A stretch of DNA of 64,000 bases from Lewinellaceae bacterium (GTDB taxonomy: Bacteria > Bacteroidota > Bacteroidia > Chitinophagales > Saprospiraceae): NCBI GenBank assembly GCA_016710765.1, contig JADJUJ010000004.1:62001-126000 (forward strand). Reading direction: 5' to 3'. Under the pieces are notes generated by a model that saw only the letters and a list, made by a program, of their open reading frames with translations, made no database searches and was not told the origin of the DNA. This document shows, one piece after another, positions 17,390 through 27,192 of the stretch. How positions within the stretch are numbered: the stretch's first letter is position 1; each line of letters opens with the position of its first letter. Both the position numbers and the translations under genes were made by a program.

Positions 17390-20300
17390 TTACACGTTAA
17401 AACGCACCCAGTCAACCGCCATAGCAGGCTGAGAAGCAAACCCTTCATTTTTGACGACAAAATAAAGGTCGTGAAAATGGCCATCTTTCGGCGCATTTTG
17501 AATCTGGATAGTGGTTTCGGTGCTCACCATTCGCTTTTTCGTGTTGTCTACCGATACTTTCACTGCGCCCAGCAAGGGCCCATCGGGATTGTCGACCCGA
17601 AGTTCCAGTACACCGCCGCTGAATTGATAGCGGTAATCACTGGAAGCAATACCGACAGCCACAGAATACAAGCCCTGCAAATCCACATGTTTAAACCCGA
17701 AAAAACTCCGGTGTTTCAGGTCTTTTAACACCGCTGTATCCTTGCCCGCCCAATAAGTAGTAACGTCCTTTGAGGTTGTATCTGCCGTTTCAGCCTGCAG
17801 GTAAGCGGGCCGCAGTGCAATGGTCTCGGCGCCTTCCAATGCCGCCTGGGTATCACTTCCCTGATCCCGGTAACTTGCCTGCAAAATAAAGGTGCCAGGA
17901 TAAACCTTTTTCCTTTTCTGCGCTGGCGGAGGGAGTTTTAGCACGTAATCACCTTGCAGTGGCATGGTCGATTTGGGTTTTTCCGGGGCGCCCAGCGACA
18001 AAATCCAGCGCACCATCTCCGCAGCATTTTCTTCACTGATTTGTGGATGAGCACTCATCACAGTTTCGCCCCAGTTTCCCGCGCCGCCTTTGATTATTTT
18101 TTGGGATAAATCACGTACGGCGAAATCATTTTTACGGTAACGCTGCGCAATGTCGACAAATGCAGGCCCGTTGATTTTTCGGTCGGTAGCATGGCAGCTC
18201 TTACAATCGGAGCGTTCGATGAGCACTTTTCCGCGGGCATATTCTGTTGCCGACTTAGCACTTTGGTGGCCTTGGGCAATTTGGGTAATGTCAAAACCCG
18301 TGGCCAGGTAATCGGCACTAACCGCCACAGCACTTGTTGGAATGCGGCCATTTTTTACAGAGCCATCTTCGCGGTCGGCAACCGACACACGATAGTGCAG
18401 GGTGTCGCCTGTTTGGTAAAAACTCCGGTTGCGGCCGCCAAAGTCCCAATACACTACCGGCGGCTCGTTGCCGACGAAAACTTTTTGCTTCACCACACTG
18501 GAGGCCCCTTTACTGTCGGTGGCCGTGTACACGACCTCATAGGTTCCAGGCTTGGCGAACGTATGCACGATGGAATCTGCCCGGTACTTCAGCTGGTTTC
18601 GATTGGTCCATGGTGCTGTACCATCGTTAAATTGGATGTTGTTGATAAAATGGTCGCCGTCGTAGTCCTTCGTATCGGCAATGGAGAAGGCGATGGTACA
18701 GGGCGCTGCGCCCGCCGTTTTATCGGCTTCCAGCACAGCCTTGGGCGCCCGGTTGCCTCGAACGTAATCAATCCGGCTCAGGCGTGCATCCGGGTTTTGG
18801 GCAAACCACTGCACGCCGTATTCCAGCACCCATATCGAGCCATTTTTGTCCACCAGCATATCCATGGGCCTCGAAAGCGAAACGTTTTCACAAATGGGGT
18901 CCATTCTGCTGAAATTCCCCATGGAATCCAGTGTAATGGCCATCATCCAATTGCGCATCCATTCGTAGGCGATGAGTTTTCCATTGAAGTAATCCGGAAA
19001 CCGCGTTGCGGCTGGGTACTGGTCGGTATAGTACACCGGCCCGGCCATGGCAGTGCGACCACCATTTTCCACCAGCGGAAAATCGGGTGAATTACCATAC
19101 GGATACCAGACAAATGCTGGTTGCGCAGGCGGAAGTTCGCGGGCGCCGGTATTGTTCGGTGAATCATTGATGGGGTGGGTGGGGTCAAAGGCTGGACCGT
19201 TTTTCTTGGAAGCAAAGTTGTAATCAGCATAAGGCTTGTTGTCGCCTACAAAATAAGGCCAACCAAAAAAGCCCGCAAAGCGGGCCCTGTTGATCTCGTC
19301 GTGCCCGGCGGGGCCAAGCAGCGAATCGGGCTCCCCTGCATCCGGCCCCACTTCACCCCAAAACAAAAGGTTTCGCCGCGAATCGACCGATATCCGGTAC
19401 GGATTTCGGCAGCCCATCACATAGATTTCAGGCGCGCCACCCTGCGTACCGGGCAAGGGAGGTTTTACCTTGCCCAGGCGATCGTCGAAGTTGGCAAAAT
19501 GTAGGTCGCGTTCCGTAAACAAGTTTCCTGCCGGACAAATATAGGAGCCATCGGGAAGGGGCTTGATGCGCAAAATTTTGCCCCGGAGGTCCATGGTATT
19601 TGCGGAAGACTTTTGAGCATCCCAGGGACTTCGGCCCGGGCGTTCGTCCATGGGTGCGTAACCTGAAGAGGCAAAAGGGTTGGTGTTGTCGCCAGTCGAC
19701 AGGAACAGATTGCCTTTTGTGTCAAACTCGATACTGCCACCGGTATGGCAACATTCCTGCCTTTGAACCCCCACTTCCAGGATCATTCGCTCGGAAGTGG
19801 GGTCGAGGAAAAACCCGTCAAACACAAATCGCGACAGGCGGTTAACGGCTTTGTTGCCGATTGGGGAGTAATACAGGTAGATCCAGTGGTTTTGCGCATA
19901 TTGCGGGTCAAGCGCAAGCCCCATTAAGCCATCTTCATTTTCGGAATAAACGGGCAGTTTGTACACGATGTTCATCATGCCGGTGGCGGTTTCATACAAT
20001 TTGATGGCGCCGCGCCGCTCGATGAGCAAGATATTATCGTTGGGCAGCATATCAAATTCAACCGGTTCAGTAAGGTCCGACGCCAATACCGTTTTGACAA
20101 AACGGGTAGGATCCGGCCGGCGCTCGGTCTTGCAGTTTTCATAAGCCAGCTTTTTACCCGACTTCCCGAGCACATAATGCATTCCGCCCTCCAGATGCTT
20201 CAGAAAATCGGGCTCCGCGTACGACTCCTCCGTATGGCCCATTTCAGTATAAAAAGCCCTGCCGCCATCGTATTCATGACACCAGGCCAAGGGGTGAAAA

Positions 20301-20890
20301 TCGCCCATGGTACCGCCCTGATAAGATTGCTCATCGAGCGAGAGCAATACCTTAACCTGGGGGTTGAACTCCTTAAAGTTGTACCATTCATCGGTTCTGG
20401 TCCACACATCATCCTTTAGGTGCTGTGTCGCGGGATGCTGATGATCCAGCACATTTACTTTTGCTTCTTGAATAGCCGGATGGCCATTAAAATAGGCGCC
20501 AACCAATCCGCCATACCATTTCCATCCGTACTCCGTATCGGTAGCGGCGTGAATGCCCATAAAGCCGCCGCCAGCCTGAATGAACCGTTCAAAATCAGCC
20601 TCCTGGGTGGGGTCCAACACATCACCGGTAGTATTCAAAAACACGACCACAGCATACCTTTTGAGGTTTTTTTCATTGAAATCAGCGGCATTTTCGGTGG
20701 TATCGATTACCCAACTGTTGGCTTGTGCCATCTTTCGTAAGGCGGCAATGCCGGCAGGAATACTGGCGTGCCGGTACCCCGCTGTTTTACTGAAAATGAG
20801 TACCCGCGGAGGGTCGTCGTTGTGAAAACAGGAACTACTTCCCAGGCACAACAACAGCAGTAAAACACCAAGGGGGATATTAAATTTCAT
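17390..20890 (-). CDS. ThuA / sugar dehydrogenase / PKD / cytochrome c / CBM lipoprotein
   Basis: 1166 residues. A lipobox (LGSSSC, Cys21) predicts a lipid-anchored envelope protein. Domains in order: ThuA-like about 28-245 (GGGFMGIHAATDTEYGW); a glucose/sorbosone dehydrogenase beta-propeller about 265-700; a PKD-like domain about 705-800; a c-type heme domain with CKSCH at 896-900 and a Met ligand near 950; and a C-terminal carbohydrate-binding (CBM6-like) domain about 1030-1166. The likely role is oxidation of an extracytoplasmic sugar with electrons passed to the fused heme. The same order occurs in many Bacteroidota and Planctomycetes proteins (established knowledge). Substrate and cofactor are not readable here. 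Confidence 0.88.
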   Translation of the reverse strand: MKFNIPLGVLLLLLCLGSSSCFHNDDPPRVLIFSKTAGYRHASIPAGIAALRKMAQANSWVIDTTENAADFNEKNLKRYAVVVFLNTTGDVLDPTQEADFERFIQAGGGFMGIHAATDTEYGWKWYGGLVGAYFNGHPAIQEAKVNVLDHQHPATQHLKDDVWTRTDEWYNFKEFNPQVKVLLSLDEQSYQGGTMGDFHPLAWCHEYDGGRAFYTEMGHTEESYAEPDFLKHLEGGMHYVLGKSGKKLAYENCKTERRPDPTRFVKTVLASDLTEPVEFDMLPNDNILLIERRGAIKLYETATGMMNIVYKLPVYSENEDGLMGLALDPQYAQNHWIYLYYSPIGNKAVNRLSRFVFDGFFLDPTSERMILEVGVQRQECCHTGGSIEFDTKGNLFLSTGDNTNPFASSGYAPMDERPGRSPWDAQKSSANTMDLRGKILRIKPLPDGSYICPAGNLFTERDLHFANFDDRLGKVKPPLPGTQGGAPEIYVMGCRNPYRISVDSRRNLLFWGEVGPDAGEPDSLLGPAGHDEINRARFAGFFGWPYFVGDNKPYADYNFASKKNGPAFDPTHPINDSPNNTGARELPPAQPAFVWYPYGNSPDFPLVENGGRTAMAGPVYYTDQYPAATRFPDYFNGKLIAYEWMRNWMMAITLDSMGNFSRMDPICENVSLSRPMDMLVDKNGSIWVLEYGVQWFAQNPDARLSRIDYVRGNRAPKAVLEADKTAGAAPCTIAFSIADTKDYDGDHFINNIQFNDGTAPWTNRNQLKYRADSIVHTFAKPGTYEVVYTATDSKGASSVVKQKVFVGNEPPVVYWDFGGRNRSFYQTGDTLHYRVSVADREDGSVKNGRIPTSAVAVSADYLATGFDITQIAQGHQSAKSATEYARGKVLIERSDCKSCHATDRKINGPAFVDIAQRYRKNDFAVRDLSQKIIKGGAGNWGETVMSAHPQISEENAAEMVRWILSLGAPEKPKSTMPLQGDYVLKLPPPAQKRKKVYPGTFILQASYRDQGSDTQAALEGAETIALRPAYLQAETADTTSKDVTTYWAGKDTAVLKDLKHRSFFGFKHVDLQGLYSVAVGIASSDYRYQFSGGVLELRVDNPDGPLLGAVKVSVDNTKKRMVSTETTIQIQNAPKDGHFHDLYFVVKNEGFASQPAMAVDWVRFNV

Positions 20891-20911
20891 GGAGCGTTAT
20901 TTTAGCAAGGG

Positions 20912-20942
20912 TGAAAATAGGGATTACCTGGGAACGGACAAA
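20912..20942 (-). promoter_or_regulatory. Candidate promoter of the ThuA/dehydrogenase gene
   Basis: On the minus strand, TTTG (20939-20942), a 19-base spacer and TATTTTCA (20912-20919) match the Bacteroidota promoter with two mismatches in the -7 box. It gives a leader of about 18 nt to the ATG at 20890. Confidence 0.4.
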
Positions 20943-20951
20943 TTACACTTT

Positions 20952-20965
20952 GTGATAATTATCAC
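20952..20965. promoter_or_regulatory. Perfect 14-bp palindrome, likely operator of the metal-efflux operon
   Basis: GTGATAATTATCAC is its own reverse complement. It lies between the divergent ThuA lipoprotein and metal-efflux genes, 36 bp before the first efflux ORF and 10 bp beyond the -33 box of the minus promoter. Its GATAAT half-sites resemble those bound by Fur-superfamily metal sensors, which fits the downstream genes, but the regulator is inferred. Confidence 0.6.
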
Positions 20966-21000
20966 CCATGATATCTTTAAGCTTGTGCTATATTTGCAGC

Positions 21001-21402
21001 ATGAGGGGTACACTGTCTTGTTTTCTCGCCTTTATTTACCTGCTGGTGGCTATAACCCCCATGCAGATTAGGGAGGAATTGGACAAATTACCCCAACTGG
21101 TTGAGCATTTCCAGCAGCATCAGCTGGATGAAGCCGGCCTTACATTTTCCAAATTCTGGTCGCTGCATTACGGTACCGGGTTTACCAAGCACGCCAATTC
21201 CCACGATCATTCCGAGTTGCCCGGTAAAAGCAATCATCACCATGTGCTGAGCTGTTCCTGCTCGATCATGGCCCTTCCCGCAACTGCTGTGGCTGTTGTA
21301 TTGTTCCCTCCTACGGAAGCAGACCACAGTGCTACGCATGTTGCACTGCCCCTGTTGCCTTCCTCCCACCTTTCCGAAATTTGGCAACCGCCAAGAAGTT
21401 GA
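21001..21402 (+). CDS. Small His-rich protein leading the metal-efflux operon
   Basis: 133 residues from ATG 21001 (an upstream ATG at 20968 is in frame). A hydrophobic N-terminus (about 3-22) suggests a signal or anchor. The middle is rich in histidine (KHANSHDHSELPGKSNHHH) and followed by a Cys pair (LSCSCS) and a second hydrophobic stretch. Similar short proteins precede CusA/CzcA genes in other Bacteroidota, where their job is unknown; metal binding in the periplasm is a reasonable guess. It is 142 bp upstream of the pump gene. Confidence 0.65.
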   Translation: MRGTLSCFLAFIYLLVAITPMQIREELDKLPQLVEHFQQHQLDEAGLTFSKFWSLHYGTGFTKHANSHDHSELPGKSNHHHVLSCSCSIMALPATAVAVVLFPPTEADHSATHVALPLLPSSHLSEIWQPPRS

Positions 21403-21544
21403 GTATTCCACACTCCTGAAATCTGGCATTTAACACGCGTTCCGAAAACTTGGGATAAAGCCCCTGTATAGTAACCTGTTTTTATTCCGGTTCAGCTGTG
21501 GAGTTCTGGTAACAACACCAATACTCAACTTCACAATTCCATAC

Positions 21545-24500
21545 ATGTTATCCAAAATAATTCAGTTGTCCATCCGGCATAAATTGCTGGTAGGCTTCTT
21601 TACCCTGCTGGTCGCGGCCATAGGTGTCTGGTCGTTTACCCAGCTGCCCATTGATGCCATTCCCGACATCACCAACAACCAATCGCAGGTACTCACCGTT
21701 TGTCCTACCCTGGCCACCCAGGAAGTAGAACAGTTCATCACTGCCCCCATAGAAAATGCAGCAAAAGCCATCCCGGGTGTTCTTGAAATCCGATCCATAT
21801 CCCGCTTCGGACTGAGTGTGGTAACGGTAGTTTTCGAGGAACATATCGACAAGTACCTTGCCCGGCAATTGCTCAACGAAAAACTAAAAGCCGTTGAGGA
21901 GATGATTCCAGCCGGCTTTGGCACCCCCGAACTTGCCCCGGTTTCAACCGGCTTGGGCGAAATTCTGCATTACCGCATCGAACCCAAAAAAGGGTACGAA
22001 AGCAAGTTTTCCGCCACGGAACTGCGTACCATTCAAGACTGGATCGTTAAAAAGCAACTGACTGGCATCCCCGGCGTTGTGGAGATCAACAGCTTTGGTG
22101 GGTACCTCAAACAATATGAGGTGGCCCTCACGCCGGAGCGACTGCGGACATTTGGCGTGAGCATGCAAGAGGTGTATGCCGCCCTGGCCAATGCCAATGA
22201 AAATTCTGGCGGCGCCTACATTGAAAAAGCCAACAACGCCTATTTCATTCGAAGCGAAGGATTGGCCAAGAGCCTTGATGACCTGCGCAAAATTGTGGTA
22301 AAAACCAGCAGCGGCGTGCCCGTCACCATTGGCGATGTTGCTGACGTGCGGTTTGGTCACGCTCTGCGTTATGGTGCCGTCAGCCACAACGGTGAGGGCG
22401 AAATCGTACTCGGGATCGTCATGATGCTCAAAGGAGAAAATGCAGCCGATGTCATAAAACGGGTGAAAGACCGACTGGTTGAGGTAGAAAAGACCCTGCC
22501 GGAAGGCGTTACCATCACCACTTTCCTGGACCGGGAAAAACTGGTAAACCGCACCATCGATACCGTAAAGCGGAACCTGGTGGAAGGCGCCCCGATTGTA
22601 ATTTTTGTATTGGTGCTGCTGGTTGGAAACTTTCGGGCTGGGTTAATCATAGCCTCTGTTATTCCCCTTTCCATGCTTTTTGCCATCAGTATGATGCGGA
22701 TTTTTGGGGTGACGGCCAACCTGATGTCACTGGGAGCCATCGACTTCGGTCTGATTGTCGACGGCGCCGTCATCATCGTGGAGGCCACCCTCTATTACCT
22801 GCACACCCAGATGGCACCCAAAACGGGACATGTACGACTCACACAAGCAGAGATGGACCACAGTGTAGAAACGGCAGCGAGCCGGATCATGCGTTCATCT
22901 GTATTTGGCGTTATCATTATCCTGATTGTTTACCTCCCGATATTGTCGCTTACTGGCGTGGAAGGGAAGATGTTCAAGCCTATGGCCCAAACGGTTTCCT
23001 TTGCCCTGGTAGGCGCCTTGTTATTCTCACTCACCTACGTGCCAGCCGTTTCTGCCTGGACGCTGAGCAAAAAAATAAGTTCCGAGCATACCTGGGCCGA
23101 CCGCTTTATCAAGTGGCTGGAAGGCCTCTACGAGCCAACACTCATGTTGGCTTTTCACTGGCGTAAAACACTGGTAACAGCAACCGTACTGGTTTTTGCA
23201 GGCTCCATCTGGATGTTTAGCCGCATGGGTGGAGAATTTATTCCAACCCTTGATGAAGGCGATATCATGATGCACGGCTTTCTGCGGCCCGGCAGTTCGC
23301 TGACGCAAACCCTGGAAAGCCATCGTTTGGTGCAAAAAGCCATTATGGAAAATTTCCCCGATGAGGTGGAACAAGTGATCTCCAAAATTGGCTCAGCAGA
23401 AATTCCGACTGACCCGATGGCCATAGAAACTGCCGACAACATCGTCCTGCTCAAAGACAAAAAGGAGTGGACACGGGCCAAAACGAAGGCAGAACTGGTG
23501 GATAAAATTCAGGCCACGGCACATCAGGTGCCCGGAATGGCCTTCGAGTTCACACAGCCCATTAAGATGCGATTTGATGAAATGATGACGGGCGTACGCT
23601 CCGATGTCGCCGTTAAAATTTTTGGTGAAAATCTCGACAGCCTCTCGCATGCTGGCCACCGCGCTGAAAGCATCATGAAAAATATTGCCGGTATCCAGGA
23701 TCTGAAGGTGGAGCAAATAGAAGGCCTGCCACAAATTGTGGTGCAATACGATTACGCGAAAATAGCCCGCTACGGCGTCCACCTGCGCGACCTCAATGAA
23801 ACCATACGCGCCGCATTTGCCGGCGCAAAGGCAGGGGTGGTTTTTGAAGATGAAAAACGCTTCGATCTTGTGATCAGGTTGGATACAACCCAGCGGCGCG
23901 ACCTCACTGATGTGCAAATGTTACCGGTGGCCACTCCTTCGGGTCAGCTCATCCCGCTATCGGAAGTGGCTGTAGTAAAATATGCCCCGGGCGCCGCACA
24001 GATCAGTCGCGACAACGCCCAGCGACGTATTGTTGTCAGCGCCAATGTGCGTGGCCGGGATGTGGAAAGTGTTATTACCGACATGCAAAAGCCCTTGATC
24101 CCTCCGTGCTAAAGTTGCCCGCGGGTTATACCATGCGTTTCGGCGGACAATTTGAAAACCTGGAGGCAGCCAAGGCCCGATTATCCATTGCCGTACCGGT
24201 GGCGCTTGCACTGATCTTTGTCCTGCTGTTTTTCACCTTCAACTCCCTGAAGGAAAGCGTACTGATCTTCACCGCCATTCCTATGTCGGCGATAGGCGGT
24301 GTATTGGCCCTTTGGCTGCGCGACATGCCCTTTTCCATTTCAGCAGGCGTAGGATTTATTGCACTTTTTGGCGTAGCCGTACTCAATGGCATTGTGCTTA
24401 TCGCCTATTTTAACCAGTTGGAAAAAGAAGGCATTGCGGATGTATATGAACGTGTTCGGCGGGGCGCCCTGGTCCGGCTTCGCCCGGTACTCATGACCGC

Positions 24501-24717
24501 TGCGGTGGCCTCCCTTGGCTTTTTGCCCATGGCCATTTCACAGGGTGCTGGCGCTGAGGTTCAACGCCCGCTGGCAACGGTAGTTATCGGCGGATTGGTG
24601 ACCTCCACCCTACTGACATTGGTAGTGCTGCCAGTGTTGTATACCATGTTTTTTTACCAGCCAAGAAACAAGAAGGCAATCGGCGTAGCGCTGCTAATCA
24701 GTTTATGGCCATCATGA
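21545..24717 (+). CDS. CusA/CzcA-family heavy-metal efflux RND pump, apparent frameshift
   Basis: The inner-membrane pump of a tripartite heavy-metal exporter. The opening IRHKLLVGFFTLLVAAIGVW, the start of the porter domain, and DFGLIVDGAV with following Glu residues near residue 400 (the proton relay of metal-type RND pumps) are clear. The first frame ends at 24112 in ITDMQKPLIPPC; the rest reads from about 24106 to 24717. Adding one G near 24091 gives ITDMQKALDPSVLKLPAGY, restoring a normal RND sequence. The final transmembrane part then runs into the outer-membrane channel gene. The transported metal (copper/silver or zinc/cobalt/cadmium) cannot be settled by reading. Confidence 0.9.
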
Positions 24718-25871
24718 GCCCAAATGCCGGCGCCCAAACGGCCATCAGTGAAACAGAGGCCATTCAGCTGGTATTGGAAAGCCATCCAGCCATGAAGGCA
24801 GCTGAGGGCAAAATGGCCCAACAACAGGTGCTGATGAAAGCCCCGGTGGCTTGGGACCCTACGGAAATCTACCACAACATCGCCGCCGACCCCGATCTGG
24901 GTGCATTTGGCACCAGTACCTTTGGCACAGCACAACGCTTCCCTTCACTAAAAACCGTCCGGACGCAACGTGCCGTGCATGCACAAAACTACCGCCTGGA
25001 TCAGGCTGGTCGCGAACTCACCCGATGGCAGTTGGTCAGAGAGGTGCGCGAATTGTATCAGCACCTGAGCTACCTGAACCGCAAACGGGAATTCCTGTAT
25101 CAACTCGACTCCCTGTACCAGCGCGCGGCTGTCATCGCCGCCTTCCGTTACCAGGCTGGTGAAACAGACCTGGCCGAGCAAAGCTTAACTGCAGATAAAG
25201 CGGCGCAGATGCGGCTGCAGCTCGAAACCATTTCGCATGAAACGGCCTTCGACCAACAAATCCTGGGACAACTACTGGGGATCAACGAGCCTGTGGCGCC
25301 GGTTGTGCAACCCTTCCAGAGGGCAGAATTCAGCTATGCCGATACCATGCGATTGCAGGTTTCGCCCATATCAGCTTATGGCAAGGAAATGATTGGTCTG
25401 GCCGACGCACAAACACAGGCAGAGAAGGCCAAACGGAGTCCCAGCTTCATGGCTGGCATCAACGCACAATACCTGGCCAATGGAAGCCTGTACCCTGGGT
25501 ACCAGGTTGGCGTTTTTGTTCCGTTGATCCGAAAAGGCTGGAATGCCCGTACCGAATCGGCGGCTTTAGGCTCCACTGTGGCGCAGGCAGAATATGAAAA
25601 AGGGCTGCTGGAGCAACAAATGGCCCTGGGGCACTTGCTGCACGATATAGAAAAGTACGAGTCTGCTATCCGGTATTATGAAAAAGGCGGCAGTCAGACG
25701 GCAACAGAACTTTTTCGAAGTGCCGGAAAAAACTACGAACTCGGCGAAATTGGCTTTACCCAATTTCTGTTCAGTGCAGAACAGGCCATTCAAATAGAAA
25801 TGAATTACCTCGAAAACCTTTACGGACTCAATCAAACCATCATCGAAATTCAAACCATGCTCGGTGAATAA
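24705..25871 (+). CDS. TolC-like outer-membrane channel of the metal exporter, probably fused to the pump
   Basis: 388 residues in the outer membrane factor fold: paired heptad-like regions (EAIQLVLESHPAMKAAEGK; AETEQ-type helices) and a late repeat near 320-385. It overlaps the pump frame by 13 bp. One extra C near 24710 would join the frames as ISLWPIMSPNAGAQTAIS. With both repairs, 21545-25871 reads as 1443 codons including the stop, the size of the fused CusA-channel proteins found in Bacteroidota. Read separately, the segment before AQTAIS still looks like a signal peptide cleavage site. Confidence 0.85.
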   Translation: MAIMSPNAGAQTAISETEAIQLVLESHPAMKAAEGKMAQQQVLMKAPVAWDPTEIYHNIAADPDLGAFGTSTFGTAQRFPSLKTVRTQRAVHAQNYRLDQAGRELTRWQLVREVRELYQHLSYLNRKREFLYQLDSLYQRAAVIAAFRYQAGETDLAEQSLTADKAAQMRLQLETISHETAFDQQILGQLLGINEPVAPVVQPFQRAEFSYADTMRLQVSPISAYGKEMIGLADAQTQAEKAKRSPSFMAGINAQYLANGSLYPGYQVGVFVPLIRKGWNARTESAALGSTVAQAEYEKGLLEQQMALGHLLHDIEKYESAIRYYEKGGSQTATELFRSAGKNYELGEIGFTQFLFSAEQAIQIEMNYLENLYGLNQTIIEIQTMLGE

Positions 25872-25884
25872 ATCCTTCAACACT

Positions 25885-27060
25885 ATGACTCAGTTTAAAT
25901 ATATCGTGCTGGCCCTTTTGATTGCCGCACTCAGTTCCTGCGGACAGGAATCAACAACCACCAGCACGCCGGAAAACAATCCGGAAAAGCAGGTTGAATC
26001 GCCTGACCATATCAGCCTGACCACAGCACAGGTAAAAACGGCCGGTATCGATTGGGGGGCTATGGAAAGCAAAACCGGCAATGCTGGCCTCAAGGTACCC
26101 GGCGAACTCCGTGTACACAATGAATACATTGCCACGGTGAGCGCATGGGCGGATGGCACGGTAGCCGAACTGCGCACCGGCATCAACAAACCCGTTGCAA
26201 AAGGCGCTGTTGTTGCGGTACTTCGCCAACCCATGCTGCTCGACTGGCAGCAGGACTATCTGGAAACCCGCGACCGACTGCAGTACCTGAATGCTGAATT
26301 TAACCGTTACAAAAATTTAAAGGAAGACAATGCCACCGCTTCGAAGAATTATGAAAAAGCGGCATCTGAATTGCAGGAAGCACAAACGCGCAGTTCGCTC
26401 CTGGCTGCCAAATTGAAAATGTACCACATTGATGCTGCCAGCTTGCAGGCCGACAAAGTGAGCGGTACTTTCGAGTTGCGGGCGCCCGTAAGCGGGATCA
26501 TTACCCGCACCTTTATCACCAATGGCAGCGCCGTACAGGCCGGCACGCCTATTTGCGAAATTGTGGATATGAATCAGATTCACGCCGATTTGTTCGTGTT
26601 TGAAAAAGACCTGAACAAAGTAAAAGTCGGACAATCGGTTCGATTGCATAGCCTTAGCAGCAGCGACAACAACGTGTATGCCACCATTTTTAGCATCGAC
26701 CCCGGCGTTGATCCGGAGCGTAAAGCCATCCGGGTGCATGCCCGTTTCCGCGACAAGCCCTTGGGCACCTTGGTCAATGGCGCTTACACAGAAGGCCTCA
26801 TCAGCCTGAGGAATGGAGCTGCATCAACGGCACTACCTGCCGATGCGGTGGTAAGAGAGGGTGACAACCATTTTATCTTTATCCTGGAAAAGCAGCTGGA
26901 CAATCAACTGAACTTCCGCAAAGTCCGCGTAGCCGTAAGTCCGGCACAAGATGGATACCTGTTGGTTGAACCCTCCGAATTGCTCCCTGCTGATGCAAAG
27001 GTTGTCAAAAAAGGCGCCTATTATGTGAGCGCACAAGGAGCTGAAATAGAAGTGGAATAA
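25885..27060 (+). CDS. Periplasmic adaptor (CusB/membrane fusion protein) of the metal exporter
   Basis: 391 residues from ATG 25885. A lipobox (ALSSC, Cys19) predicts a lipid anchor. The barrel-sandwich hybrid domain is split by a helical hairpin at about 120-180 (LETRDRLQYLNAEFNRYKNL to LAAKLKMYHI), with the returning lipoyl half at FELRAPVSGIITR. A beta-barrel and membrane-proximal domain follow. It links pump and channel across the periplasm. It starts 13 bp after the channel gene, so it is the last gene of the efflux operon. Confidence 0.92.
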   Translation: MTQFKYIVLALLIAALSSCGQESTTTSTPENNPEKQVESPDHISLTTAQVKTAGIDWGAMESKTGNAGLKVPGELRVHNEYIATVSAWADGTVAELRTGINKPVAKGAVVAVLRQPMLLDWQQDYLETRDRLQYLNAEFNRYKNLKEDNATASKNYEKAASELQEAQTRSSLLAAKLKMYHIDAASLQADKVSGTFELRAPVSGIITRTFITNGSAVQAGTPICEIVDMNQIHADLFVFEKDLNKVKVGQSVRLHSLSSSDNNVYATIFSIDPGVDPERKAIRVHARFRDKPLGTLVNGAYTEGLISLRNGAASTALPADAVVREGDNHFIFILEKQLDNQLNFRKVRVAVSPAQDGYLLVEPSELLPADAKVVKKGAYYVSAQGAEIEVE

Positions 27061-27080
27061 TTTTTTAAGGGGGTGTAGAG

Positions 27081-27188
27081 AAGGGTGTAGAGTGGGGCTT
27101 AGCGTAGGATGTAAGGTTTCCGTAAAGGGCCTATTTACAGCCTTTTAACCCTACGCTAAGCCCTACTCTAAACCCCACCCTTAAACCC
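27081..27188. repeat. Imperfect long inverted repeat between convergent genes
   Basis: A perfect 14-bp core GGGCTTAGCGTAGG (27095-27108) pairs with 27150-27163, and pairing continues with gaps outward. The right arm has a 12-bp periodicity (CTACGCTAAGCC, CTACTCTAAACC) like the array at 4334-4369. It probably ends both the efflux operon and fumC. Confidence 0.65.
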
Positions 27189-27192
27189 CATG

